Source: Agrobacterium arsenijevicii | GTDB taxonomy: Bacteria; Pseudomonadota; Alphaproteobacteria; Rhizobiales; Rhizobiaceae | Assembly (NCBI GenBank): GCA_000949895.1 | Contig: JWIT01000013.1 | Location: 90,051 to 154,050 of the forward strand | DNA: 64,000 bases | Reading direction: 5' to 3' | In this document: one piece after another, positions 28,961 through 36,795 of the stretch | How the letters are laid out: each line of letters opens with the position of its first letter | Position numbering within the stretch: the first letter of the stretch is position 1 | Translations under genes and position numbers: made by a program | Notes under the pieces: generated by a model | Databases searched by the model: none | Seen by the model: the letters and a program-made list of their open reading frames with translations, nothing else | What the model was told of the DNA's origin: nothing

Positions 28961-30427
28961 ATGGTATCGGAAAAGCCGCCACGCCACTCCAAATCCAAAG
29001 CCGAACCGGTCACCATCGACCTGGACGCAAAAGACGTGAAAGCAATTTCCGCCGACGTGGATGCTGCCAAGACTGACGACAAGCCAAGCGAAACGCCGCT
29101 GGCAGCAGCGGCTCAGCCGGACACAGATCACAAACCCGCAGCCGCCGAAACAGGCAATCCCGCCCCTGTCTGGGATCAGCCGCGCAAGACGCCCATGGAG
29201 CCTGAACCAAACGTTCACAAGGTGGAGCCCACAGCCGACAAGACGCAGGCGGAAAAGCCTGCGGGCAAGCAGCCAGAGGCCGCTTCACCAACCCCCGTTT
29301 CGCCAAAAGCCGATGCAAAGCCTACGACAGGCACCATCGGTACCAGCGCCGCTTCTGCAACCGCAGCAGGCGCAAAGCCCTCGACTTTTGCTTCCACATC
29401 ATCATCGTCTTCTTCCGCGTCCGGAAGCGCTACCGCCAGTGCGAGGCCCTCGACCGGCGCTTCGCCATCGGGACCGGTCAAGCCATCCACACCGCAGGAG
29501 GCCGAACGCAAACAGGCTGCAACCTCCGGCCTGATCGCGGCGGGTATCGTCGGCGGCCTTGTGGCGCTGGCTGCCGCCGGCAGCATGCAATATGCCGGTA
29601 TCCTGCCTTCATTTAATGTGGGCAAGACCGGAGACGATGAGATCGCGGCACTGAAAACCGATCTAGGCACCCTACGCCAGCAACTGGCCAATCTGCCGAC
29701 GTCAGGTGGAAACACTTCGGCGCTGGAACAGCGCATCGCGACCCTTGAGGGCACAAAGGGTGAGGCCCCGCAGGTGGATGCGCTTGCGGAAAAAATAACT
29801 GCGCTGGAATCCACTCTCAAGTCGGAGCGATCTGCACAGGCTTCAGCCACGGCGGATCTGACGCGTCGCCTTACCGACGCGGAAACCAAGATCAACGAAC
29901 CGCGTGACGATATCGAAGTCGCCCGCGCTATCGCATCCGCTGCGCTCAAGGCGGCGATCGATCGCGGTGGGCCGTTCCTGACCGAACTCGATACGCTCTC
30001 GAAAGTCACTTCCGACGATCCGGCCATCGCATCGTTGCAATCCTTCGCCGCAACCGGCGTACCTTCGCGTTCGGAGCTGATGCAGAAATTCCCTGATGTC
30101 GCCAATGCGATGTTATCGGCTGTCAACCAGCCCGATCCCAATCAGGGCATCATGGAGCGCCTGACGGAAAGCGCCTTTTCGCTGGTGAAGGTTCGCCCGG
30201 TCGGAAATATCGAAGGCGAGACCCCCGACGCCATGATCGCGCGCATGGAGAACAAGCTGCGCAACGGCGATCTGCAGGGTGCCGCACTTGAATGGAATGG
30301 GCTTCCCGAGGCCGCCAAGACAGCATCCGCCGACTATAAAAAATCTCTGGATGCACGCATCGAGGTCGAAAACCTGGTGGGAGGCACGTTGACCCGCGCC
30401 ATCACCAGCACCGGCAAGCAGGGGTAA
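28961..30427 (+). CDS. Alphaproteobacterial Mic60 (mitofilin-like) inner-membrane protein
   Basis: A 488-residue protein with a long low-complexity Pro/Ala/Ser/Thr N-terminal region (1-185), one membrane helix (about 189-211), a predicted coiled coil (about 223-320, with NTSALEQRIATLEG and KITALESTLKSERS) and a C-terminal mitofilin-type domain (about 380-470). Mic60 bends inner membranes to form crista junctions in mitochondria and intracytoplasmic membranes in alphaproteobacteria. Gene order next to hemC/hemD/hemY is the recognised bacterial context. Starts 72 bases after hemD, ends 4 bases before the hemY-like gene. Confidence 0.87.
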   Translation: MVSEKPPRHSKSKAEPVTIDLDAKDVKAISADVDAAKTDDKPSETPLAAAAQPDTDHKPAAAETGNPAPVWDQPRKTPMEPEPNVHKVEPTADKTQAEKPAGKQPEAASPTPVSPKADAKPTTGTIGTSAASATAAGAKPSTFASTSSSSSSASGSATASARPSTGASPSGPVKPSTPQEAERKQAATSGLIAAGIVGGLVALAAAGSMQYAGILPSFNVGKTGDDEIAALKTDLGTLRQQLANLPTSGGNTSALEQRIATLEGTKGEAPQVDALAEKITALESTLKSERSAQASATADLTRRLTDAETKINEPRDDIEVARAIASAALKAAIDRGGPFLTELDTLSKVTSDDPAIASLQSFAATGVPSRSELMQKFPDVANAMLSAVNQPDPNQGIMERLTESAFSLVKVRPVGNIEGETPDAMIARMENKLRNGDLQGAALEWNGLPEAAKTASADYKKSLDARIEVENLVGGTLTRAITSTGKQG

Positions 30428-30431
30428 GGGC

Positions 30432-32048
30432 ATGACCAGAATTCTGACTTTCGCCGTTATCGTTCTGGCGCTCGGTTTCGGTTTCTCCTGGCTGGCGGAC
30501 AGGCCCGGCGTACTTTCCATCGTCTGGCAGGGCCAGCTGATCGAAATGAGCCTGATGGTCGCCGCCTCCATCGTTGCGGCACTGGTTGCCGCCGTCATGC
30601 TGGTCTGGTGGATCGTCAATGCCATATGGACATCGCCGAACGCCGCCCGGCGTTATTTTCGCGCCCGCAAGCGCGACCGTGGTTATCAGGCGCTCTCCAC
30701 CGGCCTCATCGCCGCCGGCGCCGGCAACGCCATTCTCGCCCGCAAGATGACAGCCCGCACGCAAGGGCTGCTCAGCGCCGATCAGGAGCCGCTGATCCAT
30801 CTTCTCGATGCGCAGGCAGATCTCATTGAAGGCAAATATGACGAGGCTCGGCGCAAATTCGAGGCGATGGCCCGCGACCCTGAAACCCGCGAACTTGGCC
30901 TTCGTGGCCTTTACATTGAGGCCCGTCGTCAGGGCGCCTATGAAGCGGCTCAGCAATATGCAGAGGATGCTGCCGAAAAAGCCCCTTACTTGCCCTGGGC
31001 GGCACAGGCAACGCTGGAAACCCGCTGCCGCAACGGTGAGTGGGACGACGCCATCCGCCTGCTCGACCAGCAGAAGGCGGCAGGCGTCATCCAGCGCGGT
31101 GAGGCGGAGCGGCTGAAAGCGGTACTTCTCACCGCAAAGGCCGGCGAAAAGCTGGAGAGCGACCCGGTGGGTGCGCAAGAGGATGCCAAACACGCCCTCA
31201 AGCTCGCAAAAAGCCTGGTGCCTGCTGCGCTTGTCGCGGCGAAGTCCTATCTGCGCGAGGACAATCTGCGCAAGGCCGCATCGGTTCTGGAACCCGTCTG
31301 GAAAAGCGATCCGCATCCGCAGATCGCCGAGCTTTATGTTCGGGCGCGTAGCGGCGATACGGCTATCGACCGGCTGAAACGCGCCGAACGGCTTGAAAGC
31401 CTGAAGCCAAACAACATCGAATCCCTGTTTGCCGTGGCGCAGGCAGCACTCGACGCCAAGGAATTCGCCAAGGCGCGGGCCAAGGCGGAAGCCGCCGCCC
31501 GGATTGAGCCACGCGAAAGCATCTTCCTGCTGATGGCCGATATCGAACAAGCCGAAACCGGCGATCAGGGACGGGTGCGTTACTGGATGGCGCAGGCGCT
31601 GCGCGCGCCGCGCGATCCCGTCTGGGTGGCCGATGGCATCGCTTCGGAAAAATGGCTTCCGGTTTCGCCCATTACCGGCCGTCTCGATGCCTTCGAATGG
31701 AAGGCGCCTTTCGGGCAACTGGAAGGCCCGGTCGAAGACCTGACGATCGAAAATGCGATTGCCGCGGCACCCGCAAGGGCCGAACCGGCTCCGGCCCCGA
31801 TTGTTGTCGAAGCAGCACCTGAGCCAATTGTAGTCGTGAAATCCGCACCACCCGCGCCAATTGAGGTCAAGCCGGTCGTATCGGCACCGAAGGAGAAAAA
31901 ACCGGTAACGATCGAAATACCGGTGGAAGCCGATCCAGCGGATGTGAAGACGGAACCCGTGCCGTTTTTCGGCGGTGCGCCGGATGATCCGGGCGTCAAG
32001 AAACCCGGCGTGGAAACCGAACCCAAAACCCGGCTTAAACTCTTCTGA
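30432..32048 (+). CDS. hemY: HemY-like TPR membrane protein
   Basis: A 538-residue protein with two N-terminal membrane helices (about 4-22 and 40-62), the HemY_N signature WIVNAIWTSPNAARRYFRARKR, and a long helical TPR-like region to about residue 400. The C-terminal 130 residues are proline-rich and acidic. HemY lies in haem-synthesis operons but its biochemical role is unresolved; this is not the unrelated protoporphyrinogen oxidase also called HemY. It overlaps no gene and follows mic60 by 4 bases, so both are probably one transcript. Confidence 0.88.
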   Translation: MTRILTFAVIVLALGFGFSWLADRPGVLSIVWQGQLIEMSLMVAASIVAALVAAVMLVWWIVNAIWTSPNAARRYFRARKRDRGYQALSTGLIAAGAGNAILARKMTARTQGLLSADQEPLIHLLDAQADLIEGKYDEARRKFEAMARDPETRELGLRGLYIEARRQGAYEAAQQYAEDAAEKAPYLPWAAQATLETRCRNGEWDDAIRLLDQQKAAGVIQRGEAERLKAVLLTAKAGEKLESDPVGAQEDAKHALKLAKSLVPAALVAAKSYLREDNLRKAASVLEPVWKSDPHPQIAELYVRARSGDTAIDRLKRAERLESLKPNNIESLFAVAQAALDAKEFAKARAKAEAAARIEPRESIFLLMADIEQAETGDQGRVRYWMAQALRAPRDPVWVADGIASEKWLPVSPITGRLDAFEWKAPFGQLEGPVEDLTIENAIAAAPARAEPAPAPIVVEAAPEPIVVVKSAPPAPIEVKPVVSAPKEKKPVTIEIPVEADPADVKTEPVPFFGGAPDDPGVKKPGVETEPKTRLKLF

Positions 32049-32058
32049 CAGGCTATAG

Positions 32059-32547
32059 ATGTTCAACCAAATACAGTCGTTTATTCAGAACCTCGTCGGC
32101 CAGCATACGGATGAATTCAGCTCTGATGATCTGAGGGTGGCGGTGGCCGCCCTCTGCTTTCAGGTGATGGAAGCGGACGGTACGGTCTCCAAAAGCGAGC
32201 GTGACCGCCTTCGCGAAATCCTTCACGACTACTACCATCTAGACGCCGGCAAGCTGGAGGCGCTTCTTGCCGCCGGCCAGGAGGCTGGCAAGGAAGCGGT
32301 CGATTATTACCGCTTCACCACCGATATCCGCCGCCATCTCGATGAAGAGCAGCGCGTGGAGCTTATTGGCATATTATGGGATATTGTTTACGCTGACGGC
32401 GAACGAAGCGAGATGGAAGACCATGTGATTTGGCGTATCGCCGATCTTCTGGGTGTTTCCGTGCGCGACAGGGTTCTGCAACGTCAGCAGGCCGCCACCA
32501 GGTCCGGACCCGCTGAAGAAAGCGAAAACGAAGACGATGCTGTTTGA
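32059..32547 (+). CDS. TerB-family protein
   Basis: A 162-residue helical protein of the TerB-like superfamily: VAVAALCFQVMEADGTVSKS and WDIVYADGERSEMEDHVIWR form the two metal-binding-type ADG motifs on a six-helix fold. TerB domains are linked to tellurite resistance and membrane-associated stress complexes, but single-domain copies such as this have no defined task. It starts 11 bases after hemY and its last 11 bases overlap the amidotransferase gene. Confidence 0.86.
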   Translation: MFNQIQSFIQNLVGQHTDEFSSDDLRVAVAALCFQVMEADGTVSKSERDRLREILHDYYHLDAGKLEALLAAGQEAGKEAVDYYRFTTDIRRHLDEEQRVELIGILWDIVYADGERSEMEDHVIWRIADLLGVSVRDRVLQRQQAATRSGPAEESENEDDAV

Positions 32548-33268
32548 CCCTTCCAGGCAACAGAGAAAACAACCCTCACTGCTCGTCGTCCTGCATCAGG
32601 AACGTTCCACGCCCGGCCGCGTCGGCCAGATGCTGGTGGAAAAAGGCTATCGTCTGGATATAAGGCGCCCGGCACTTGGCGATGATCTGCCGCAAACGCT
32701 GGAAAAACATGCGGGCGCCATCATCTTCGGCGGGCCGATGAGCGCCAATGACCCGCATGATTACGTCAAAGCCGAAATTGACTGGCTGAAAGTGCCGCTA
32801 AAGGAAAACAAGCCCTTTCTCGGAATTTGTCTCGGCGCACAAATGCTGTCCAAACATCTGGGCGGCAGGGTCGAGGCCGACAGGGAAGGCAAGGTGGAGA
32901 TCGGCTGGTATCCGCTGCATGCGACCGAGCACGGGCGGCTTTTGATGCCGCACTGGCCGAAGATGGTCTATCATTTCCACCGCGAGGGCTTCGAGCTGCC
33001 GCGAGGTGCCGAGCTTCTGGCGGCGGGCGAGACCTATCCCAATCAGGCTTACCGATACGGAAAAAATGCCTGGGGCCTGCAGTTTCACGCCGAGTTGACC
33101 CGCGCGATGATGCACAGCTGGGTGGTGCGTGGCGCACAGCGTTTCGGCATGCCAAATGCGCAAGTTGGCAGTCAGCATCTGGAGGGGCGCATGTTGTTCG
33201 ACACGCCGCTCCGGTCATGGCTCGGCAATTTCCTCGATCTGGTTTTCGAAGGCAAAGCGCAGCGCTGA
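32537..33268 (+). CDS. Class I glutamine amidotransferase-like protein
   Basis: A 243-residue GATase1 domain protein without a fused synthetase. The nucleophile is C98 in FLGICLGAQMLSKHLGG; the histidine of the triad is in WGLQFHAELTRAM. It resembles stand-alone GMP-synthase-like amidotransferases of unknown acceptor. ATG 32537 overlaps the TerB stop by 11 bases, a translational-coupling arrangement; the 28-codon longer frame would run inside terB. It is 12 bases from the convergent MFS gene. Confidence 0.9.
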   Translation: MLFDPSRQQRKQPSLLVVLHQERSTPGRVGQMLVEKGYRLDIRRPALGDDLPQTLEKHAGAIIFGGPMSANDPHDYVKAEIDWLKVPLKENKPFLGICLGAQMLSKHLGGRVEADREGKVEIGWYPLHATEHGRLLMPHWPKMVYHFHREGFELPRGAELLAAGETYPNQAYRYGKNAWGLQFHAELTRAMMHSWVVRGAQRFGMPNAQVGSQHLEGRMLFDTPLRSWLGNFLDLVFEGKAQR

Positions 33269-33280
33269 GGCCCGTCGGCG

Positions 33281-34513
33281 TCAGCGCGGCGCGTCGAGAT
33301 TGTCGATCTTGCGCAACTTTGAAAAGCCCAGCGCCCAGATGACGGCGACCGCAAGCGTGCCCGCCCCGCCAATGACGACTGCCGGCACAGCGCCCACGAC
33401 ATGGGCCATAGTGCCGGCACGGAACTCACCCAGCTCGTTGGAAGCTCCGACAAACACCATGTTGACCGCATTCACGCGCCCGCGCACCTCATCCGGCGTC
33501 CAGAGCGCGATCAGCGTTTCGCGCACATAAACGGACACCATGTCCGATGCACCCATGACCACCAGTGCGGCAATGGACACCCAGGCGGTTTGAGAAAGCC
33601 CGAACACCACGGTGGAAATCCCGAAAAACCCCACACCAACGAACATCAGCAGGCCCGCATGGTGGCGGATGGGTTTGAACGCCAGAATGATCGCAACGGT
33701 GATGGCACCGATACCGGGTGCTGCACGCAGAAGCCCAAGCCCCCATGGCCCAAGCGTCAGCACTTCCTTGGCAAAAATCGGCATCAGAGCGACAGCGCCG
33801 CCCAGCAACACGGCAAAAAGATCGAGCGAAATGGCACCGAGAACCACTTTTTCCTGCGAGATGAATTTGAACCCGGCCAGCATGGTCTCGAGACTGATCG
33901 CTTTCGCCGGGCCACGCTGCTCCGGCTTGCGGATCGTCACTGCCAGCATCGCTGAAACGATGAACAGCACCAGCGCCACGCTATAGGCCACGGAAGCGCC
34001 GATACCGTAAAGCAGGCCACCACCCACGGGGCCGAGAATGGACGCCATTTGCCAGGAAGAAGAGTTCCAGGCAATCGCGTTCGGTAAATCCTCGACGGGC
34101 ACGAGATTGGGTGCAAGCGACTGAACCGCCGGCCCCATGAACGCCCGCTCAATGCCGAACACGACGAGAATGGCAAAGACCGGCCAGGGAGAAAAGCTGT
34201 GTGCCAGCGTCAAGCCAAGCAGGGCTGCGGCGCAGCCGGCGGCGATCAGAAGGCATATGGACATGATGCGCCGGCGATTGTGCCTGTCCGCCACCGTTCC
34301 GGTGACGAGGATCAAAAGCAGCGACGGCAGAAACTGGAAAAGACCAATCAAGCCGAGATAAAAAGCATTGCCGGTGACTTCATACATCTGCCAGCCGACG
34401 GAAACGCTGACGATCTGGATGGCGAAGGCCGAAAAAAACCGGGCACTGAAAAAACGGCGATAGGAACTATGCCGGAATGCACCGAAGCGGTTTTCGGCGG
34501 AAGGCAGGGACAT
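33281..34513 (-). CDS. Major facilitator superfamily transporter (EntS-like)
   Basis: A 410-residue membrane protein with about twelve helices. Motif A-like loop ADRHNRRRIMSICL follows helix 2, and GPAVQSLAPNLVPVEDLPNAIAWNS matches the EntS/MFS-3 exporter group. A substrate cannot be assigned. It is divergent from yggT, and the 244-bp shared upstream region contains a large inverted repeat. Confidence 0.88.
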   Translation of the reverse strand: MSLPSAENRFGAFRHSSYRRFFSARFFSAFAIQIVSVSVGWQMYEVTGNAFYLGLIGLFQFLPSLLLILVTGTVADRHNRRRIMSICLLIAAGCAAALLGLTLAHSFSPWPVFAILVVFGIERAFMGPAVQSLAPNLVPVEDLPNAIAWNSSSWQMASILGPVGGGLLYGIGASVAYSVALVLFIVSAMLAVTIRKPEQRGPAKAISLETMLAGFKFISQEKVVLGAISLDLFAVLLGGAVALMPIFAKEVLTLGPWGLGLLRAAPGIGAITVAIILAFKPIRHHAGLLMFVGVGFFGISTVVFGLSQTAWVSIAALVVMGASDMVSVYVRETLIALWTPDEVRGRVNAVNMVFVGASNELGEFRAGTMAHVVGAVPAVVIGGAGTLAVAVIWALGFSKLRKIDNLDAPR

Positions 34514-34584
34514 CGGCTGGGTACTCTCGAGACATATGAGAACTTTGCAATAGAGGGATATGACGGGAATCGCCAGCCCTCCTT

Positions 34585-34690
34585 CAGCGGGATGGCGAAA
34601 ACGTTGAGCGGTTTCGTCTGAAATCCCGCTGCAACCTATGCTCCAGATCGTGATGATCTGATGTCGATCAGCCCAAAGATCATTACGATC
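34585..34690. promoter_or_regulatory. Two inverted repeats between the MFS gene and yggT
   Basis: CAGCGGGAT (34585-34593) pairs with 34623-34631. Downstream, GATCGTGATGATCT (34646-34659) pairs with 34677-34690 with a single mismatch and a 17-base loop. They fill the divergent promoter region (34514-34757). The second looks like an operator of two half-sites; both could also fold in the yggT leader. No T-run follows. Confidence 0.5.
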
Positions 34691-34757
34691 CGGCGCGACA
34701 CTTGCCGGTTCACCAGCGAATGTCTAAATGTCTTGCAATCAAGATACGGAGATATTG

Positions 34758-35048
34758 ATGCTTGCCCTGTTTCAGACCATCGATCTGGCTTTGAACCTCT
34801 ATACGTGGGTGCTGATTGCCAGCGCTATTTTTTCCTGGCTTTATGCCTTCAACGTCATCAACTCCCGCAACCAGTTCGTGAACGCCATCGGCAGCTTTCT
34901 GGTCAATGTCACGGAACCGGCTCTGCGCCCCATCCGTCGCATTCTGCCCAATCTCGGCGGCATCGACATTTCGCCGATCATCCTGCTGCTGATCATCTTC
35001 TTCATCCGCTCGTTCATGTGGAATACGCTCTATCCCATGTTCGCTTGA
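34758..35048 (+). CDS. yggT: YggT-family membrane protein
   Basis: A 96-residue protein with two membrane helices and the YggT signature [27 protein letters not shown] (here [17 protein letters not shown]). The ATG at 34758 follows CGGAG by eight bases. Its family is linked to membrane organisation and osmotic tolerance, without a defined activity. The next gene starts at a TTG inside its stop region. Confidence 0.92.
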
Positions 35049-35356
35049 GCGGCGTCTGGCAAAAACACGGCGATCACATACGCCTGTCCGTTCGCCTTAC
35101 GCCGAATGGCGGACGGGATGCGATTGACGGTGTGGAGCAGGATGCGGACGGAAATGCCCATTTGAAAGCCCGCGTCAGCGCGGTGCCCGAAGGCGGCAAG
35201 GCGAACAAGGCGCTGATTGTTTTGCTGGCGAAAAAACTCGGCCTGCCCAAATCTTCCATCACCTTCGTTTCAGGCGAAACTGCACGTAAAAAAATCCTCC
35301 GGATCGATACCGACCCGGAGGATTTCAAAGAGCTTTTTCAAAAGCTGGAAGTCTGA
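35045..35356 (+). CDS. yggU: DUF167/YggU-family protein, TTG start
   Basis: A 103-residue UPF0235 protein: [39 protein letters not shown] and [12 protein letters not shown] are the family blocks. There is no ATG at the expected place; TTG 35045 ([14 protein letters not shown]) overlaps the yggT stop as TTGA and gives the right length. I recall the same start in the Agrobacterium UPF0235 entry, but have not checked it. Function unknown. Confidence 0.87.
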
Positions 35357-35371
35357 GGCACCGGGCCGAAA

Positions 35372-35905
35372 TCAGCCCTGCGTCTTGTAGCGCTCAATGG
35401 CTTCGACGATCAGCTTCTTGGCGACGTCGACATTCTGCCAGCCGCCCATCTTCACCCACTTGCCGGGTTCCAAATCCTTGTAGTGCTCGAAGAAGTGTTC
35501 GATCTGCTTCAGCGTGATTTCCGGCAGGTCCGTATAGTTGTGGACCTTGTCGTAACGGCGCGTCAGCTTCGGAACCGGCACAGCGAGGATCTTCTCGTCC
35601 TTGCCGCCATCGTCTTCCATGATCATCACGCCGATGGGGCGCACGTTGATCACGCAGCCGGGAACCAGCGGGCGGGTGTTGCAGATGAGAACGTCGATCG
35701 GGTCGCCATCGTCGGACAGCGTGTGCGGCACGAAGCCATAGTTACCCGGATAGGTCATCGGCGTGTAGAGGAAGCGATCGACGATCAGCGCACCGGCGTC
35801 CTTGTCCATCTCGTACTTGATCGGCTGGCCGCCAACCGGCACTTCAACGATAACATTTACGTCTTCCGGCGGATTCTTGCCTATGGAAATTGCATCAATA
35901 CGCAT
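35372..35905 (-). CDS. ppa: Inorganic pyrophosphatase
   Basis: A 177-residue soluble family I pyrophosphatase that hydrolyses PPi from biosynthesis. Metal-binding [14 protein letters not shown] and [20 protein letters not shown] blocks are present (here [15 protein letters not shown]), as is the ERYK end. It is convergent with yggU, 15 bases apart. Confidence 0.96.
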   Translation of the reverse strand: MRIDAISIGKNPPEDVNVIVEVPVGGQPIKYEMDKDAGALIVDRFLYTPMTYPGNYGFVPHTLSDDGDPIDVLICNTRPLVPGCVINVRPIGVMIMEDDGGKDEKILAVPVPKLTRRYDKVHNYTDLPEITLKQIEHFFEHYKDLEPGKWVKMGGWQNVDVAKKLIVEAIERYKTQG

Positions 35906-36072
35906 TCGCTTCCCTCATTCGGCGGGTTGGATTTGGTTTTCGATACTGGGAAAGTCGCCGCATTGCAACATGGCTTTAGGCGGATAAGGCAGAATGCCGG
36001 ATTTGAGGGTATTGCAATTGCGCATGGCCGGCCGAAAAAATGAAACCGGCGTGGAATCACCCGGCTCCCTGG

Positions 36073-36579
36073 TCAGTTCCAGACGAAACCGATCTTGCGC
36101 AATGACTTGCCGCCGAAATCTTCCATGCCCTCGGCGATATCCCGGCCGCCATGCGAACGGAAAAACCGATTAGCGACGTCACTGTCCTCGAGGCACCAGA
36201 CAACGATACCGTTGCAGCCGAGTGAGGTCAGCAGCCGACGGGCTTCCGTGAACAGCACCGAGCCAAGCCCGATGCCCTGATATTCCGGACGGAGATAAAG
36301 CTCGTAAATCTCGCCATCATGCGGCAGCCCGCGCGCCCGGCTGAGGCCCAGAGTCGCATATCCGGCAACCACGCCTTTCACCTCCACCACCAGCATGGTC
36401 GCGGAACCCCGGGTCGCCTTTTTCCACCAGATCTCGCCACGACGCTCCAGCATCTGCGTCAACGGGCGATGCGGGATCAGCCCGGCATAGGCCTGTTGCC
36501 ACGACAGACGGTGCGCCTCGGATATGGCGCGCGCGTCTTGTGGTTCGGCTCGGCGAACATCTATGGATAACGTTTTCAT
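36073..36579 (-). CDS. GNAT-family N-acetyltransferase
   Basis: A 168-residue acetyltransferase. The acetyl-CoA-binding motif A LYLRPEYQGIGLGSVLFTEARRLL is clear (R/Q-x-x-G-x-G/A), with VVAGYATLGLSRA as the preceding beta strand. Substrate unknown. ATG 36579 is the only suitable start; a CtrA-like site lies about 100 bases upstream. Confidence 0.9.
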   Translation of the reverse strand: MKTLSIDVRRAEPQDARAISEAHRLSWQQAYAGLIPHRPLTQMLERRGEIWWKKATRGSATMLVVEVKGVVAGYATLGLSRARGLPHDGEIYELYLRPEYQGIGLGSVLFTEARRLLTSLGCNGIVVWCLEDSDVANRFFRSHGGRDIAEGMEDFGGKSLRKIGFVWN

Positions 36580-36676
36580 AACGCGATTCTGGCCCCGACC
36601 GTGAAAACTTGCCAGCCATAAAGGTTAACGTCAGCAAGCTTACCCACAGCCTATTCATGTGGACGACCAGGAAAAA

Positions 36677-36691
36677 TTAACGCATCCTTAA
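36677..36691. promoter_or_regulatory. CtrA-like site TTAA-N7-TTAA
   Basis: TTAA (36677-36680), seven bases, TTAA (36688-36691) followed by CC fits the CtrA cell-cycle regulator consensus exactly. It lies in the 215-bp gap upstream of the GNAT gene and downstream of typA. One site by chance is plausible, so confidence is low. Confidence 0.35.
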
Positions 36692-36741
36692 CCTTTGACA
36701 CAAGAGTCTTTCGACTCATGCACAAATAAAAACATGCGTAT

Positions 36742-36767
36742 AAAAAAACCCGGCTCGAGGCCGGGTT
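36742..36767 (-). terminator. Rho-independent terminator of typA
   Basis: An 8-bp stem AACCCGGC (36747-36754 with 36760-36767) with a 5-base loop, followed on the reverse strand by a run of seven T's. It sits about 30 bases past the typA stop. Confidence 0.9.
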
Positions 36768-36795
36768 CTTTAAAATTCGTGACGGGAAGCAGCAA

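Noticed and set aside
30402..33268. terB plus amidotransferase as a tellurite-resistance island
   Set aside because: Only one TerB-like gene is present, without TerC, TerD or TerZ partners and without signs of transfer.
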